Notes: generated by a model from the letters alone, not told the origin. Shown: positions 30,215-40,188, counted from the first letter of the stretch. The stretch: 64,000 bases of DNA from Actinacidiphila sp. DG2A-62 (GCF_035825295.1 NZ_JAYMGI010000002.1:6501501-6565500); one strand, 5' to 3'. Made by a program: numbers and translations.

Positions 30215-30221
30215 GACTCAA

Positions 30222-33200
30222 CTAGCGCTCCTGGTTCTGTGGGCCGTCGAATCGGCGCTCGCCGGCCTGTCCGTTCGTGTCAGTTCCAGCAGTGCGCCCT
30301 TGCTGGACGCCACGCCGCAGATTACTCAACCTGCCGCGTACGTCCTCCGGTGCGCGGGAGACCTGTGGGCCGCCCTGCGGGGTCTGCGTCGCGGTGCCCG
30401 GGACCAGGTTGGCCTGAGGCACCCGGCGGGGCAGGCCGGAGGGGGTCACCCCGCCGGCCTTGGGCTCGCGGACCTGCTCGGCCCGCTGCCAGTGCTCGTC
30501 GTTGGTGGACCGCCAGCCGTCACCGTCGCCGGCCGCGGGCTCGGATGGCTGCTCCGTACCGCCCTGGGGCGCCTCCTCCCCTTGAGGTTCCCGCTGAGGT
30601 TCCCGCTGATCCGGTTGCCGTCGTTCGCGGCGGGGGAGCCCCGCGTCCGTCAGCGAAGGTGAGACTACGCTCTCGGCGGGCTGCTCGGGGAGCGGCGGAA
30701 CGGATTCCGTTACCTGCGGTTCGGCTTCCGGCCAGTCGCCCTGAGCTGGAGCGTAACCGGGGAACTGCGTGCCGTGACCGTTCGCGGAATAGGCCGGATC
30801 GTACGGCTGCCCCGGCTCGTAACCGCCGTTGTCGTACGGGCCCGGGGTGAAGGCGCCCTCGGGGTGGGCGGCCTCCTCGTACCCCGCGTCCTGGAACGGC
30901 TGCTGCGGCTGGCCGAAGGGCTGCTGCTCGAACGGCTGGGGCTGGTCGAAGGACTGCGGTTCGAACGACTGGGGCTGGTCGAACGGCTGGGGCTCGAAGG
31001 GCGGCTGCTCCTGGAAGGCCGCCGCCGCCGCGGCCTCCAGGTGGGCGCGGCGCTCCTCGCGCTGGAGCGAGCGGCCCACCGGGTCCAGCGGGGGCTGCGT
31101 CCCGGGCGCCGCGCCGTCCTGGCCGGCCGCGGGCTGCTCGTAGCGGGAGTCGTCGAAGCCGAGCGCGGCGGCACTGCGGTGGTCCAGCTCCGGGCGCTGC
31201 GCGGGCAGCTCGGCCGGCGGCTCGGGGACGACGCGCGAGACGGTGAAGTCACCCTCGCCGGCGTCGAACTCCCCGCCCCCGCCGCCGTGCGTGATCGGCT
31301 CGGGCAGCATCACCAGCGAGGTGGTGCCGGCCTGCTCGCCGGACGGCCGCAGCTGCACCCGGATGCCGTGCCGGTCGGCCAGCCGGCCCACCACGAACAG
31401 GCCCATCCGCTTGGCGACCTCGACGTCCACCGTGGGCGGCTCGGCCAGCTTGTGGTTGATGTCGGCGAAGTCCTCGGCGGTCAGCCCGATGCCGCGGTCG
31501 TGGATCTCGATCATCACCCGGCCGTCCGGCAGCCGGGTCGCGGTCACCCGCACCTTGGTCTGCGGCGAGGAGAAGGCCGTGGCGTTCTCCAGCAGCTCCG
31601 CCAGCAGGTGCACCAGGTCGGTGACCGCGCTGCCGTGGATGTCGGCCTCGGGTATGCCGACCAGTTCGATCCGCTCGTACGCCTCCACCTCGGAGGCCGC
31701 CGCGCGCAGCACGTCCACCAGCGGAACCGGCTGGTTCCACTGCCGGGCGGTCTCCTCGCCGGCCAGCACCAGCAGGTTCTCGCCGTTGCGCCGCATGCGG
31801 GTGGCCAGGTGGTCCATCTTGAACAGGTTGTCCAGCTGGTCCGGGTCGCTCTCGTTGTTCTCCAGGTCCGTGATCAGCTCCAGCTGGCGCTGGATGAGGC
31901 CCTGGTTGCGCTGCGAGAGGTTGGTGAAGATCGCGTTGACGTTGCCGCGCAGCATGGCCTGCTCGGCGGCCAGCCGGACCGCCTCGCGGTGCACCTGGTC
32001 GAAGGCGCGGGCCACCTCGCCGATCTCGTCGCGGGTGTTGATCGGGATCGGCGCGACGGTGGTGTCCACCCGGCCGGGGTCGGTGCGCGAGAGCTGGTCG
32101 ACCAGGCCGGGCAGCCGGGTCTGGGCGATCTCGAACGCGGCGCCGCGCAGCCGCCGCATGCTGCGGCTCATCGCCCGCGCCATCAGGCCGGCCACGATGA
32201 ACGCGATGATCAGCGCGAAGAGCACCACCGCGGAGTTGATGAGCGCGTCCCGCCTGGCGTGCGAGGCGACCTCGGCGGCGTCGTCGGCGGCCTGGTCGGC
32301 CAGGCCCACCTCGACCTGCCGGTAGGCGTCGAAGGACAGCGTCGCCGCGGCCATGTAGGAGTCCGGGGTGACGCCCTGGGCGCGCAGGGCGGCCGGGGTG
32401 GAGGTCGGGCCGGCGATGTCGTTGACCATCCGGGTCAGGTCCGGCGGCACCACGTACGCGGTGTGGTGCGCCTCCGCGTCGCGCTGCGCCCGCGCGATCA
32501 GCTCCGTGCCCTTCTGCGCGGCCTGGTCCTGCGCCGCCTTCAGCCGGGCCGCGTCCTGCGTGGTGCCGCCGCCCGCGTACTCCTCCAGCGCGATGCCCTG
32601 GAGGTACTGGTACGAGCCGAGCGACGTCTTCTGCAGCGCCAGTTCGCTGGCCGAGGCGGGCTTGCCGACCAGGATGTGCATGCCGATCGCCCGGGTCAGC
32701 GACGCGGCCGCCTTGGCCAGCGACGCGGCGTACAGGGTGCGGCCGTAGGCGGCACCGTTGCTGGTGCCGAAGCCCAGCTCGTTGGCCAGCTCCATCAGCG
32801 GGTGCTGGATGCGGACGTACCACTCCTCGGTCTGCACGCCCGACAGCTGCCGGGTGTACGCCGCCTTGCGCAGCGAGGGGAGCTGCGGCTCGACGGTGCG
32901 GAAGTTGGTCATCCGGCGCTTGAGGTCGGCCTCGTCGGGGATGTGGGTGGCGGCCTCGTCGAAGACCTTGGCGGCCTCGTCCGTGCGCGCGTAGGCGGCG
33001 GTGACGGTGGAGGCGTTGCGCTTGCCGGCCAGCAGCGGAACCGCGGTGACGTCCCGCTCGTCCTCAAGGGCGTTGCTGTAGGTTGCGGCGGCCCGGACCA
33101 GATCGGCCACCTTCACCGCGTCGTCCGCCCGGTGCCAGGTGTCGACCGAGCTGTTGACCCGGAAGCCGCCGAAGACCAGGGCCACGATCACCGGAATCAG

Positions 33201-33389
33201 CAGGATCGCGTTCAGCCGGGTCGCCACCCGCCAGTTGCGCATGCTGAGCCGGCCGCCCGGATCGGGCAGCGCCGGCGCCGTCGCGGCGGCGACCGGACCC
33301 GAGGGAGCGCTGCCCGGGCGCTCGGGCGGCGTGAAATTCCCCCGCGGACGCTGGTCGGCGCCCGCCTGTGCTCGCCTCGTGTTCCTCAC
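30222..33389 (-). CDS. Conservon sensor kinase-like protein CvnA (first conservon)
   Basis: This 1055-residue membrane protein starts at GTG 33389. A first transmembrane segment (~60-80) and a second (~390-412) bracket an extracellular NIT-type (nitrate/nitrite-sensing-like) helical domain. A HAMP-like linker follows, then the helix DHLATRMRRNGENLLVLAGE, and a histidine-kinase-type ATPase with the N-box LLAELLENATAFSSP, IHDRGIGLTAEDF, and MGLFVVGRLADRHG. The C-terminal ~370 residues are a Pro/Gln/Glu-rich tail with QPF-type repeats (about 30890-31010) and end in a conserved TPSGLPRRVP...VRGRLSNLRRGVQQG motif shared with the second CvnA. It heads cvnABCD. Confidence 0.92.
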   Translation of the reverse strand: MRNTRRAQAGADQRPRGNFTPPERPGSAPSGPVAAATAPALPDPGGRLSMRNWRVATRLNAILLIPVIVALVFGGFRVNSSVDTWHRADDAVKVADLVRAAATYSNALEDERDVTAVPLLAGKRNASTVTAAYARTDEAAKVFDEAATHIPDEADLKRRMTNFRTVEPQLPSLRKAAYTRQLSGVQTEEWYVRIQHPLMELANELGFGTSNGAAYGRTLYAASLAKAAASLTRAIGMHILVGKPASASELALQKTSLGSYQYLQGIALEEYAGGGTTQDAARLKAAQDQAAQKGTELIARAQRDAEAHHTAYVVPPDLTRMVNDIAGPTSTPAALRAQGVTPDSYMAAATLSFDAYRQVEVGLADQAADDAAEVASHARRDALINSAVVLFALIIAFIVAGLMARAMSRSMRRLRGAAFEIAQTRLPGLVDQLSRTDPGRVDTTVAPIPINTRDEIGEVARAFDQVHREAVRLAAEQAMLRGNVNAIFTNLSQRNQGLIQRQLELITDLENNESDPDQLDNLFKMDHLATRMRRNGENLLVLAGEETARQWNQPVPLVDVLRAAASEVEAYERIELVGIPEADIHGSAVTDLVHLLAELLENATAFSSPQTKVRVTATRLPDGRVMIEIHDRGIGLTAEDFADINHKLAEPPTVDVEVAKRMGLFVVGRLADRHGIRVQLRPSGEQAGTTSLVMLPEPITHGGGGGEFDAGEGDFTVSRVVPEPPAELPAQRPELDHRSAAALGFDDSRYEQPAAGQDGAAPGTQPPLDPVGRSLQREERRAHLEAAAAAAFQEQPPFEPQPFDQPQSFEPQSFDQPQPFEQQPFGQPQQPFQDAGYEEAAHPEGAFTPGPYDNGGYEPGQPYDPAYSANGHGTQFPGYAPAQGDWPEAEPQVTESVPPLPEQPAESVVSPSLTDAGLPRRERRQPDQREPQREPQGEEAPQGGTEQPSEPAAGDGDGWRSTNDEHWQRAEQVREPKAGGVTPSGLPRRVPQANLVPGTATQTPQGGPQVSRAPEDVRGRLSNLRRGVQQGRTAGTDTNGQAGERRFDGPQNQER

Positions 33390-33636
33390 TGGACCAACAA
33401 CCTCTCGGCGACGGCGCCACGACGGCCGTTCCTACGCTCGGGTTCTGCGCATTTCAGCACGCCGCGACGGCCCCGGCCAAACGTCCGCGACGGCGGGACG
33501 GACGCCCGTAACCGGAGAACAAAACGGTCACACGGCTCAAAAACCCTCGAACTAGGGAACACAGGTCCACGGTGCGATACGGATCAGGTGCGCGGCGTGT
33601 TCACAGCGTCCTGAAACTCCCCCGAAATGTTATGAA

Positions 33637-33678
33637 CATGGGGACCCGCGGTGTCCCATGACACAGCGGGTCCCCATG
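33637..33678 (-). terminator. Perfect 13-bp hairpin between the two conservons
   Basis: Arms CATGGGGACCCGC (33637-33649) and GCGGGTCCCCATG (33666-33678) flank a 16-nt loop. It lies 35 bp past the cvnD2 stop on the minus strand and is followed in that direction by a moderately T-rich stretch, so it probably ends the upstream conservon. The remaining ~245 bp (33390-33636) must hold the promoter of the first conservon; I see no clear -35/-10 pair. Confidence 0.6.
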
Positions 33679-33712
33679 GCGGTGCGGCGGTGCGGTTCCT
33701 GCTCCGCGCGGC

Positions 33713-34325
33713 CTACTTCAGCCGGGCCAGCAGCGCGTGCTCGACGAGCGTGATGAGCGCGCTCTTGGCCTCCCCGGTGCCGGGCGTCGGTGGTGATGAT
33801 CGGCGCCTCGGGCCCGATCTGGAGCGCCTCGCGGACCTCCTCCGGACGGTACGGCTGGTGTCCGTCGAAGCCGTTGAGGGCGATCACGAACGGCAGGCCG
33901 CTGTTCTCGAAGTAGTCGACCGCCGGGAAGCAGTCGGCGAGCCTGCGGGTGTCCACCAGGACCACCGCGCCGATCGCGCCGCGCACCAGGTCGTCCCACA
34001 TGAACCAGAACCGGTCCTGACCGGGGGTGCCGAACAGGTAGAGGATCAGGTCGTCGTCCAGCGTGATGCGGCCGAAGTCCATCGCCACGGTGGTCGTGGT
34101 CTTGTCCTGCACGTGGCTCAGGTCGTCGATGCCCGCCGACGCCGAGGTCATCACGGCCTCGGTGCGCAGCGGGTTGATCTCCGAGACGGCGCCCACGAAC
34201 GTGGTCTTGCCGACGCCGAACCCACCGGCCACGACGATCTTCGCGGAGGTCGTGGACCGCACCGGAGGCGCACCGTACGCCTGTTGCGGCCTAGAGCTTC
34301 CGAAGTCCACTGAGCACCCTCTCAA
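33713..34325 (-). CDS. Conservon GTPase-like protein CvnD (second conservon, frameshifted as read)
   Basis: This is a paralogue of the first CvnD with the same P-loop (GGFGVGKTTF), TTTTVAMDFGRITL and GTPGQDRFWFMWDDL. Its N-terminus carries a short insertion (RPQQAYGAPPVRST). The frame breaks at about 33772: as read it continues into unrelated sequence, but two bases further on the expected end EAKSALITLVEHALLARLK is encoded up to a TAG at 33713-33715. Comparison with the paralogue suggests loss of two bases in the CCTCCCCGGTG run. Full length would be about 204 residues. The start overlaps the end of cvnC2 by 35 bp. Confidence 0.88.
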
Positions 34326-34698
34326 GCAGTGTCACATCAGGCTGGCCGCCCGCCTCGCCGCTGCCCGGCTGGTGGATGGCGACCATGCCGGCCTCGGCGA
34401 GGTCGGCCACGAGGATCCGGGCGACGCCGAGGGGTATGGCCAGCAGCGCGGAGATCTCCGCCACCGACTTGATCTCACGGGTCAGATGGCAGATCCGCTG
34501 GTGCTCCGGCAGGAGTCCCGCGTACTGCGCCGGGTCGGCGGTGGTGCTCACCAGCGCCTCGATGGCGAGCTGGTAGCGCGGCCGGGTGCGGCCACCGGTC
34601 ATGGCGTACGGCCGCACCAGCGGCTGGTCGCCTTCCACCCCGTACGGCGCGTGGTGGGACGCGCCGTACGGGCCCGGCGAGGCGGGTGGCGGGGTCAT
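34291..34698 (-). CDS. Conservon DUF742 protein CvnC (second conservon)
   Basis: From ATG 34698 (ribosome-binding site GGAGGA) this is a 135-residue DUF742 protein: PLVRPYAMTGGRTRPRYQLA, LLPEHQRICHLTREIKSVAE, PLGVARILVADLAEAGMVAIH and the same C-terminus as its paralogue (VTLLERVLSGLRKL). The N-terminal tail is shorter than in the first conservon. It lies between cvnB2 (74-bp gap) and cvnD2 (35-bp overlap). Confidence 0.92.
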   Translation of the reverse strand: MTPPPASPGPYGASHHAPYGVEGDQPLVRPYAMTGGRTRPRYQLAIEALVSTTADPAQYAGLLPEHQRICHLTREIKSVAEISALLAIPLGVARILVADLAEAGMVAIHQPGSGEAGGQPDVTLLERVLSGLRKL

Positions 34699-34772
34699 GA
34701 GGGTCCTCCGTGTCCGGGCAGTGCATCGCTGGTGCGTAACGACGGGAACATACGGTGACTCGCTTCCGAGTC

Positions 34773-35186
34773 TCAGTGCATCAGGCTGCCCTGGAGCTCC
34801 GCGCGGAGATCCGGGGTCAGCACCGCTCCTGCTCGGTCGACGAGCAGGGCCATTTCGTAGCCGACGAGGCCGATGTCGCATTCGGGGTGGGCGAGTACGG
34901 CGAGGGAGGAGCCGTCGGAGACGGACATGATGAAGAGGAAGCCGCGTTCCATCTCGACGACGGTCTGGTTGACGCTTCCGCCTTCGAAGATGCGGGAGGC
35001 TCCGGCGGTGAGTGAGGTCAGGCCGGAGGCGACGGCGGCGAGCTGGTCGGCTCGGTCGCGGGGGAATCCGTCGGACATCGCGAGCAGCAGGCCGTCGGCG
35101 GAGACCACCACGGTGTGGGACACCCCGGGGGTGTTGTCCACGAAGTTGGTGATCAACCAGTTCAGGTTCTGTGCCGCCTGGCTCAT
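34773..35186 (-). CDS. Conservon roadblock/LC7 protein CvnB (second conservon)
   Basis: This 137-residue roadblock protein differs from the first CvnB only near the C-terminus (VDRAGAVLTPDLRAELQGSLMH at the end). Its role should be the same: partner of the GTPase-like CvnD at the membrane. It starts 9 bp after the cvnA2 stop. Confidence 0.93.
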   Translation of the reverse strand: MSQAAQNLNWLITNFVDNTPGVSHTVVVSADGLLLAMSDGFPRDRADQLAAVASGLTSLTAGASRIFEGGSVNQTVVEMERGFLFIMSVSDGSSLAVLAHPECDIGLVGYEMALLVDRAGAVLTPDLRAELQGSLMH

Positions 35187-35188
35187 CG
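34828..35188 (-). repeat. Exact 361-bp duplicate tract in cvnB (copy 2)
   Basis: This tract is identical to 29854-30214, with an offset of 4974 bp throughout. See the first copy. The tract covers about 87% of the gene. Confidence 0.9.
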
Positions 35189-35195
35189 CACTCAA

Positions 35196-38100
35196 CTAGC
35201 GCTCCTGGTGGTTCGTGCCGAAGCCACGGCCGTCGGTGGTGCCGCCGGCCTGCCGGCCTTGCTGGATGCCCCTGCGGAGGTTGGTCAGACGTCCGCGCAC
35301 ATCGTCCGGCGCCCGGGAGACCTGCGGTCCTCCGGACGGAGCGGGCGGCTGCGCGGCGCCGCCCGGCACGAGGTTGGCCCGCGGCACCCGCCGCGGCAGA
35401 CCGGAGGGGGTCACCCCGCCGGCCGAGGGCTCGCGGACCTGCTCGGCCCGCTGCCGCAGCACGTCGTTGGGCGAGGTCCGCCAGTTCGGGGTCTCCCGCG
35501 GCAGCGGCTGCGCGACCGGGGCCGCGGGCGCCGCCGCGCCGCCCTGGGAGGCGGCCTGCGCGGGCTGCTGCGGGGCGCCCGCGGGACGCTGGGCCCCCGG
35601 GGCCGGGCGGCCGGCCGGCGGACGCTGCGGCGGCGCCGTGCGGCCCACCGGGCGCGACGGCGGGGCCTGCTGGCCGCGGGTGTCCTGGGCGCCCTGCGGT
35701 CCCTGGGCCGGCTGCGCGCCCTGCTCGACGCGGATCTGCTGCATCCGCTCGGCCTGGCCGGTGCGGAACCAGTCGGATTCCATCGAGGTGAAGATCGGCG
35801 TCGGCTCGTCGCCGCGGGTCGGGGCCGGCGGCAGCGCCATCGGCTCGGCGACCGGCGGCAGCTGGGGCTCGGGCCGGCCCGGCGCGGGCTGCTGCGGCTG
35901 CTGCACCGGGAACTGGCCGGACTGGTGCTGCGGCTGCCGCGGCGCCTGCTGCTGGGGCTGCTGCACGGGGTACTGGCCGCTGCCGCCGTGGAGGCCGGGC
36001 ATCTGCTGCGAGCCGGTGTCGAACGGGTCGGCGCCGGGACCGCCGGCCGGGCCCGCGGGGGCGGGAGCGCCGGGCGTCCAGCCGGGCGTGCCCTGCGGCC
36101 CGCGGGGACCGCGCTGCGGCAAACCAGAGGAGAGTCCGCGGCCGGGCTGCGGGGGAGCGGCGAACTCACCGGTGTCGGATGGCGCCGGACCGTCGGCCCT
36201 GACCGGCGGGAACTGCGCGGTGTCGCCCGCCGCGCCGGGACCGCCCTGGACGGCGGGGAACTGCCCGGTGTCGCCGGGGCCGCCCTGCGGGGCGAACCGG
36301 CCGGCCCGGTAGCTCCGGTCCTGGCCGCCCTGATCGCCCGCCTGCACGGCGGGGAACTGGCCGGTGTCGCCCGGGCCGCCCTGCACCGGGAACTGCTCGG
36401 TGCCGTACGGGTCCTGGCCGCCGCCCGGCCGACCGGGGCCCTGACCGCCGGCGTTCCAGCCGGGATCGCCCTGGCCGCCTTGCACCGCCGGGAACTGGCC
36501 GGTGTCGCCGGGACCGCCCTGGACCGGCGGGACGGCGGGGAACTGGCCGGTGTCGCCCGGGCCGCCGGCCTGCGCGGTCGGCGCGAAGTCGTCGCGGACC
36601 GGCGGGAACTGCGCGGTGTCCCCGGGGCCGCCCTGCCCGCCGCGCACGGCGGGGAACTGCGCGGTGTCGCCGGGGCCGCCCTGGTCACCCTGACCGCCCG
36701 GGCCGCCGCCCTGGCGCTGCATCGGGCCGGGACGGCCGCCGAAGACGTCGGAGCGGAAGCCGCCGGGGCCGGTGTTCTGCGGCTGCGGCGGCGGGAAGCC
36801 GCCCTGCTGCCGCCCGCCGGGGCCCTGGCCCTGCGGGAACTGCGGTCGGTCCTGCGGACCGCCGGGCTGCCCGGCCTGGCCCTGCGGGTTCTGCCAGGCC
36901 CGGCTGACCGCCCTGGTCGTTCTGGCCCTGCGGGTGCTGCTGGCCCTGCGGGTGCTGGCCGCCGCGGGGCCCCGAGGTGCTGAACGCGTCGAACGCGGAG
37001 GCCGCCTCGACCTCCTCGTGCCCGCGCGGGGCGTCCACCCGCTCGTCCGGGAACCCTCCCGGCTGACCTCCCTGGCCCGCGGCGGGCCGGCCGTCCTGCC
37101 CGGACCAGCGCGGGCCGCCGGGGCCGCCCTGCTGCGGCCCGCCGGGACCGCCGGGGGCGTCCGCGCCGACGCCGAGGGCGGGGCGCGCCCCGCCGCCGAC
37201 CTGGCCTCGCTGGGCCGCCGCCACCCGGGGGCCGTTGCCGAAGGCGCCCGCGATGCCGCTGCCGGTCGCCGCGGCCGGGCGCTCGGCCTGCGGCCGCCCG
37301 CCCGCGCCGCCGGCCTTCTGGTTGGCGCCGCCCTGGGTGACGTCGACGGGCAGCATCACCAGCGCGGTGGTGCCGCCGGAGTCCGACGGGCGCAGCTGGA
37401 TGCGGATGCCGTGCCGCAGGGACAGCCGGCCGACCACGAACAGGCCCATCCGGCGGGACACCGAGACGTCCACCGTGGGCGGGCTGGCCAGCCGCTCGTT
37501 GATGTCGGCCAGGTCCTCCGGGGACAGGCCGATGCCCGTGTCGTGGATCTCGATCAGCACCCGGCCGTCCGGCAGCGAGTGGCCGGTGACGCGGACCTTG
37601 GTCTGCGGCGAGGAGAACGACGTGGCGTTCTCCAGCAGCTCGGCGAGCAGGTGCACGAGGTCGTTGACGATGCGGCCGGTGACCTCGGCCGAGGGCACCG
37701 AGGTCAGCTCGATCCGCTCGTACTGCTCCACCTCGGAGGCCGCGGCGCGCAGCACGTCGACCAGCGGCACCGGGCGGGTCCACCGGCGGCCCGGCTCCTC
37801 ACCGGCGAGGACCAGCAGGTTCTCACCGTTGCGGCGCATACGGGTGGCGAGGTGGTCCAGCTTGAACAGCGAGGACAGCTGGTCCGGGTCGGCCTCGCGG
37901 GACTCCAGTTCGGAGATCAGCGACAGCTGGCGCTGGATGAGGCCCTGGCTGCGGCGCGAGAGGTTGGTGAACATCGCGTTGACGTTGCCCCGCAGCAGCG
38001 CCTGCTCGGCGGCCAGCCGGACCGCCTCGCTGTGCACCTCGTCGAAGGCGCGGGCCACCTGGCCGATCTCGTCGCGGCTGTTGATGCCGATCGACTCGAC

Positions 38101-39432
38101 CGAGGTGTCCACGTCCTGCGGGTCGGTGTCGGAGAGCTGCTTGACCAGCTCGGGCAGCCGCTTCTGGGCGACGTCCTGCGCGGTCTGCTGGAGCCTGCGC
38201 AGCGAGCGGATCATCGACCGGGCCACGACGAAGGCGCCGACCACCGCGACGCCGAGCACCAGCAGGATGATCGCGCCGGAAATCAGCGCCTCCCGCTTGG
38301 CCTCGCTCTGCAGCTTCAGGGCGCGCTGCTGCATGTCGTTGAGCAGCGACTGCTCGATCTGGCTCATCGCGTTGATCTTGGTCTTCGCGGCATCGTCCCA
38401 GTCCAGGTACGACTGGTGGATCTTGGTGATGCCCTCGGGGGACTTCGCGATGCGGGTCAGGTTGGCGTCGTAGGCGCTGATCGTGTCGTTGCCGCCCTGG
38501 ATCGGGGCGAGCAGCTCGTCGGCGTCCTTCTTGCCGTAGATGGCCTCGAACCGGTCCAGCTGGGTGCCGCCGGTGGAGCTGGCCCAGTGCACCGTCTGGT
38601 AGTCGTTCGGCGAGAGCGTGCCGCCGGTCGCGTACGCGGCGCTGACCACGGCGCGCTGGATCGACTCGTACTCCTTGGCGGAGGAGAAGGCGGCGAGCGC
38701 GCGGGTCGCCTGGATCATCTCGTGGTTGTTCGTCGCCTGCGCCATGTCCTGGGACAGCGAGAGCAGCGACTGGATGAGGGAGTCGTACTGCGAGACGGTC
38801 TGCGAGATGCCGGCCTTGTCGCTGTACGCGGTGCTGCGCAGGGTGCTCAGCTGGCCCAGCTGCTGGCCGATGGAGAGCAGCTCGGCGCGCACGCCGCTGA
38901 AGACCGAGTCGTCCGACTGGATGTTGTCGGTGGCCTGGCTGTAGAGCTTCAGCTCCTGGTCGGTCTTGCCGCGGCTGGAGACGATCGCGTCGTTGTTCGG
39001 CTGGCCGGCCTCCAGCGGGCCGGCCGAGTCGTCCCGCTCCTCCTGGAGGGCGGAGGCCAGTGCGGTGGCGTGCTCGGTGATGTCGGTCAGGGTCTTCATG
39101 TGCTCGAGCTGGTGCATGTTGTCCAGCGAGCTCTTGATGTTCAGACCGCCGAGGGCGCCGGCGGTGACCACCGGCAGCGCGAGCAGGGAGACGAGTCTGG
39201 TGCTGATGCGCCAGTTGCGCATGGCTATTCGGGGGCCGGGCTTGCCGTCCAGGCCGGTGATGCGGCCGGCCTCGATGCCGCTGGGCGTGGTCGTCCGCCC
39301 GGCGCCCGCGACGGTGCTCGGCGTGGCGGTTCCGGAGTCGGCCGCCCCTTGCGGGGAACCGCTGCCGGTCCCGCCGGGCTGCTGCTCCGGGTCACCCGCA
39401 GCGCCGCTGTCCCTCTTGAAACGTCCCTGCAC
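35196..39432 (-). CDS. Conservon sensor kinase-like protein CvnA (second conservon, frameshifted as read)
   Basis: GTG 39432 opens a membrane protein of about 1411 residues once a break near 36898 is allowed for. Before it the frame runs through TM1 (LVSLLALPVVTAGALGGLNI), an extracellular NIT-type helical domain, TM2 (ISGAIILLVLGVAVVGAFVV), HAMP-like linker, DHLATRMRRNGENLLVLAGE, N-box LLAELLENATSFSSP, IHDTGIGLSPEDL and GLFVVGRLSLRHG, then Gln/Gly-rich tail. After the break the tail continues (WQNPQGQAGQPGGPQDRP, then FRSDVFGGRPGPMQRQGG), with a repeated GDTGQFP-type motif and the conserved end VTPSGLPRRVPRANLVPGG, VRGRLTNLRRGIQQGR. One extra base in CCAGGCCCGG fits. It heads the second cvnABCD. 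Confidence 0.88.
36165..36700 (-). repeat. GDT(A/G)QFP(A/P)V peptide repeats in the CvnA2 tail
   Basis: Within ~180 residues the nonapeptide GDTGQFPAV or GDTAQFPPV occurs seven times, with two looser copies (GTEQFPV, SDTGEFAAP) and more distant relatives further on (SGQFPV, GSGQYPV). Spacers are Gly/Pro/Gln-rich and vary in length. The conserved Thr-x-Gln-Phe core suggests a repeated binding or phosphorylation site rather than a mere spacer. Confidence 0.8.
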
Positions 39433-39655
39433 TAGCGTCGCAACCTCTGGACCAGGCGTCCCCCGCTTCGCAACGGAAGGGACGGTGTCGAGTCATGGGG
39501 GCGACAGCCGTACCGGATCTCGGATCGGCCTTGCCCTTCACCACCGCTCGGCCTCCGTGCGCGCCCCCTGCGCGCCGGCCGAAGTGACGCGGCGGTTCCG
39601 GGAATTCCAGCACAGTGCCGGATCTCCCAACAAGGCCCGTAGCCGACCTGTTGGA

Positions 39656-39698
39656 ATGCGTCACTCGACGCATCGACTCAGCCACGCAGTGTCGAGTG
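39656..39698. promoter_or_regulatory. Overlapping inverted repeats upstream of cvnA2
   Basis: The 549 bp between cvnA2 (minus) and the small gene at 39982 (plus) hold no convincing ORF. They contain ATGCGTC/GACGCAT (39656-39662, 39667-39673) interleaved with CACTCGAC/GTCGAGTG (39662-39669, 39691-39698), both perfect. The repeats are 224-266 bp upstream of cvnA2 and about 284 bp upstream of the small gene, so they could be an operator for either. A less GC-rich patch (39790-39880) follows. Confidence 0.35.
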
Positions 39699-39981
39699 GA
39701 AAAGGGTGAATTCCCCGGAAACCGGATCAAGCGGGCGAGTGTCACCTGCGCGGTCCCGCCGCCCGGTCCGGGTGCGTCCCGGGCGGAATGTCCGGTGTAC
39801 TCCTGATGTCCGCTTCCCCATACCCGTGATGGTGTCCGGAATGCACGATGCGCGACGCGATTCGTGAGCAAAATCACAGCCCGTGCGAGGTCTGGACCGC
39901 CGCCGGGCGGGAAGAGGCGGCACTAGCCTGACAGTTGACAAAAACGACAGAGTGCCAAGCAGCGTGAGGGCCGTAGGGCAG

Positions 39982-40188
39982 ATGAAGACCACCCTGATGT
40001 TCCGCCAGATGATCGCCAACCCGCGGCGCACCACCCTGGCACACCTGACCGACGCGACCGACGCCGACGCGCCGCGCCCGGCCGCCGTCCCGGTGCGGGA
40101 CGCCGACGCTGCGCCGCTGCCGCAGCGCACCGCGAACCCGCGCCGCACGGTACTCACCGAGCTGCCGAAGGCCCCCACCGCGGGCTGA
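39982..40188 (+). CDS. Small protein with duplicated NPRRT motif
   Basis: ATG 39982 encodes 68 residues: MKTTLMFRQMIANPRRTTLA at the start and QRTANPRRTVLTELPKAP near the end. The block ANPRRT(T/V)LxxL occurs twice about 37 residues apart, joined by an Ala/Asp/Pro-rich linker. There is no signal peptide and no Cys. A purine-rich GTAGGGCAG precedes the start. It is followed after 36 bp by the FAA hydrolase gene. I do not recognise the family. Longer in-frame starts exist upstream, but the motif begins at this Met. Confidence 0.6.
   Translation: MKTTLMFRQMIANPRRTTLAHLTDATDADAPRPAAVPVRDADAAPLPQRTANPRRTVLTELPKAPTAG

Noticed and set aside
30774-33614. Plus-strand 946-codon open frame opposite cvnA1
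   Set aside because: Shadow of the cvnA coding strand; no domain pattern and no ribosome-binding site.
36772-39435. Plus-strand 887-codon open frame opposite cvnA2
   Set aside because: Same reason: shadow frame in GC-rich DNA with no recognisable protein family.
39615-39806. 63-codon plus-strand frame in the cvnA2 upstream region
   Set aside because: No good ribosome-binding site, no family pattern, and it runs across the interleaved inverted repeats.
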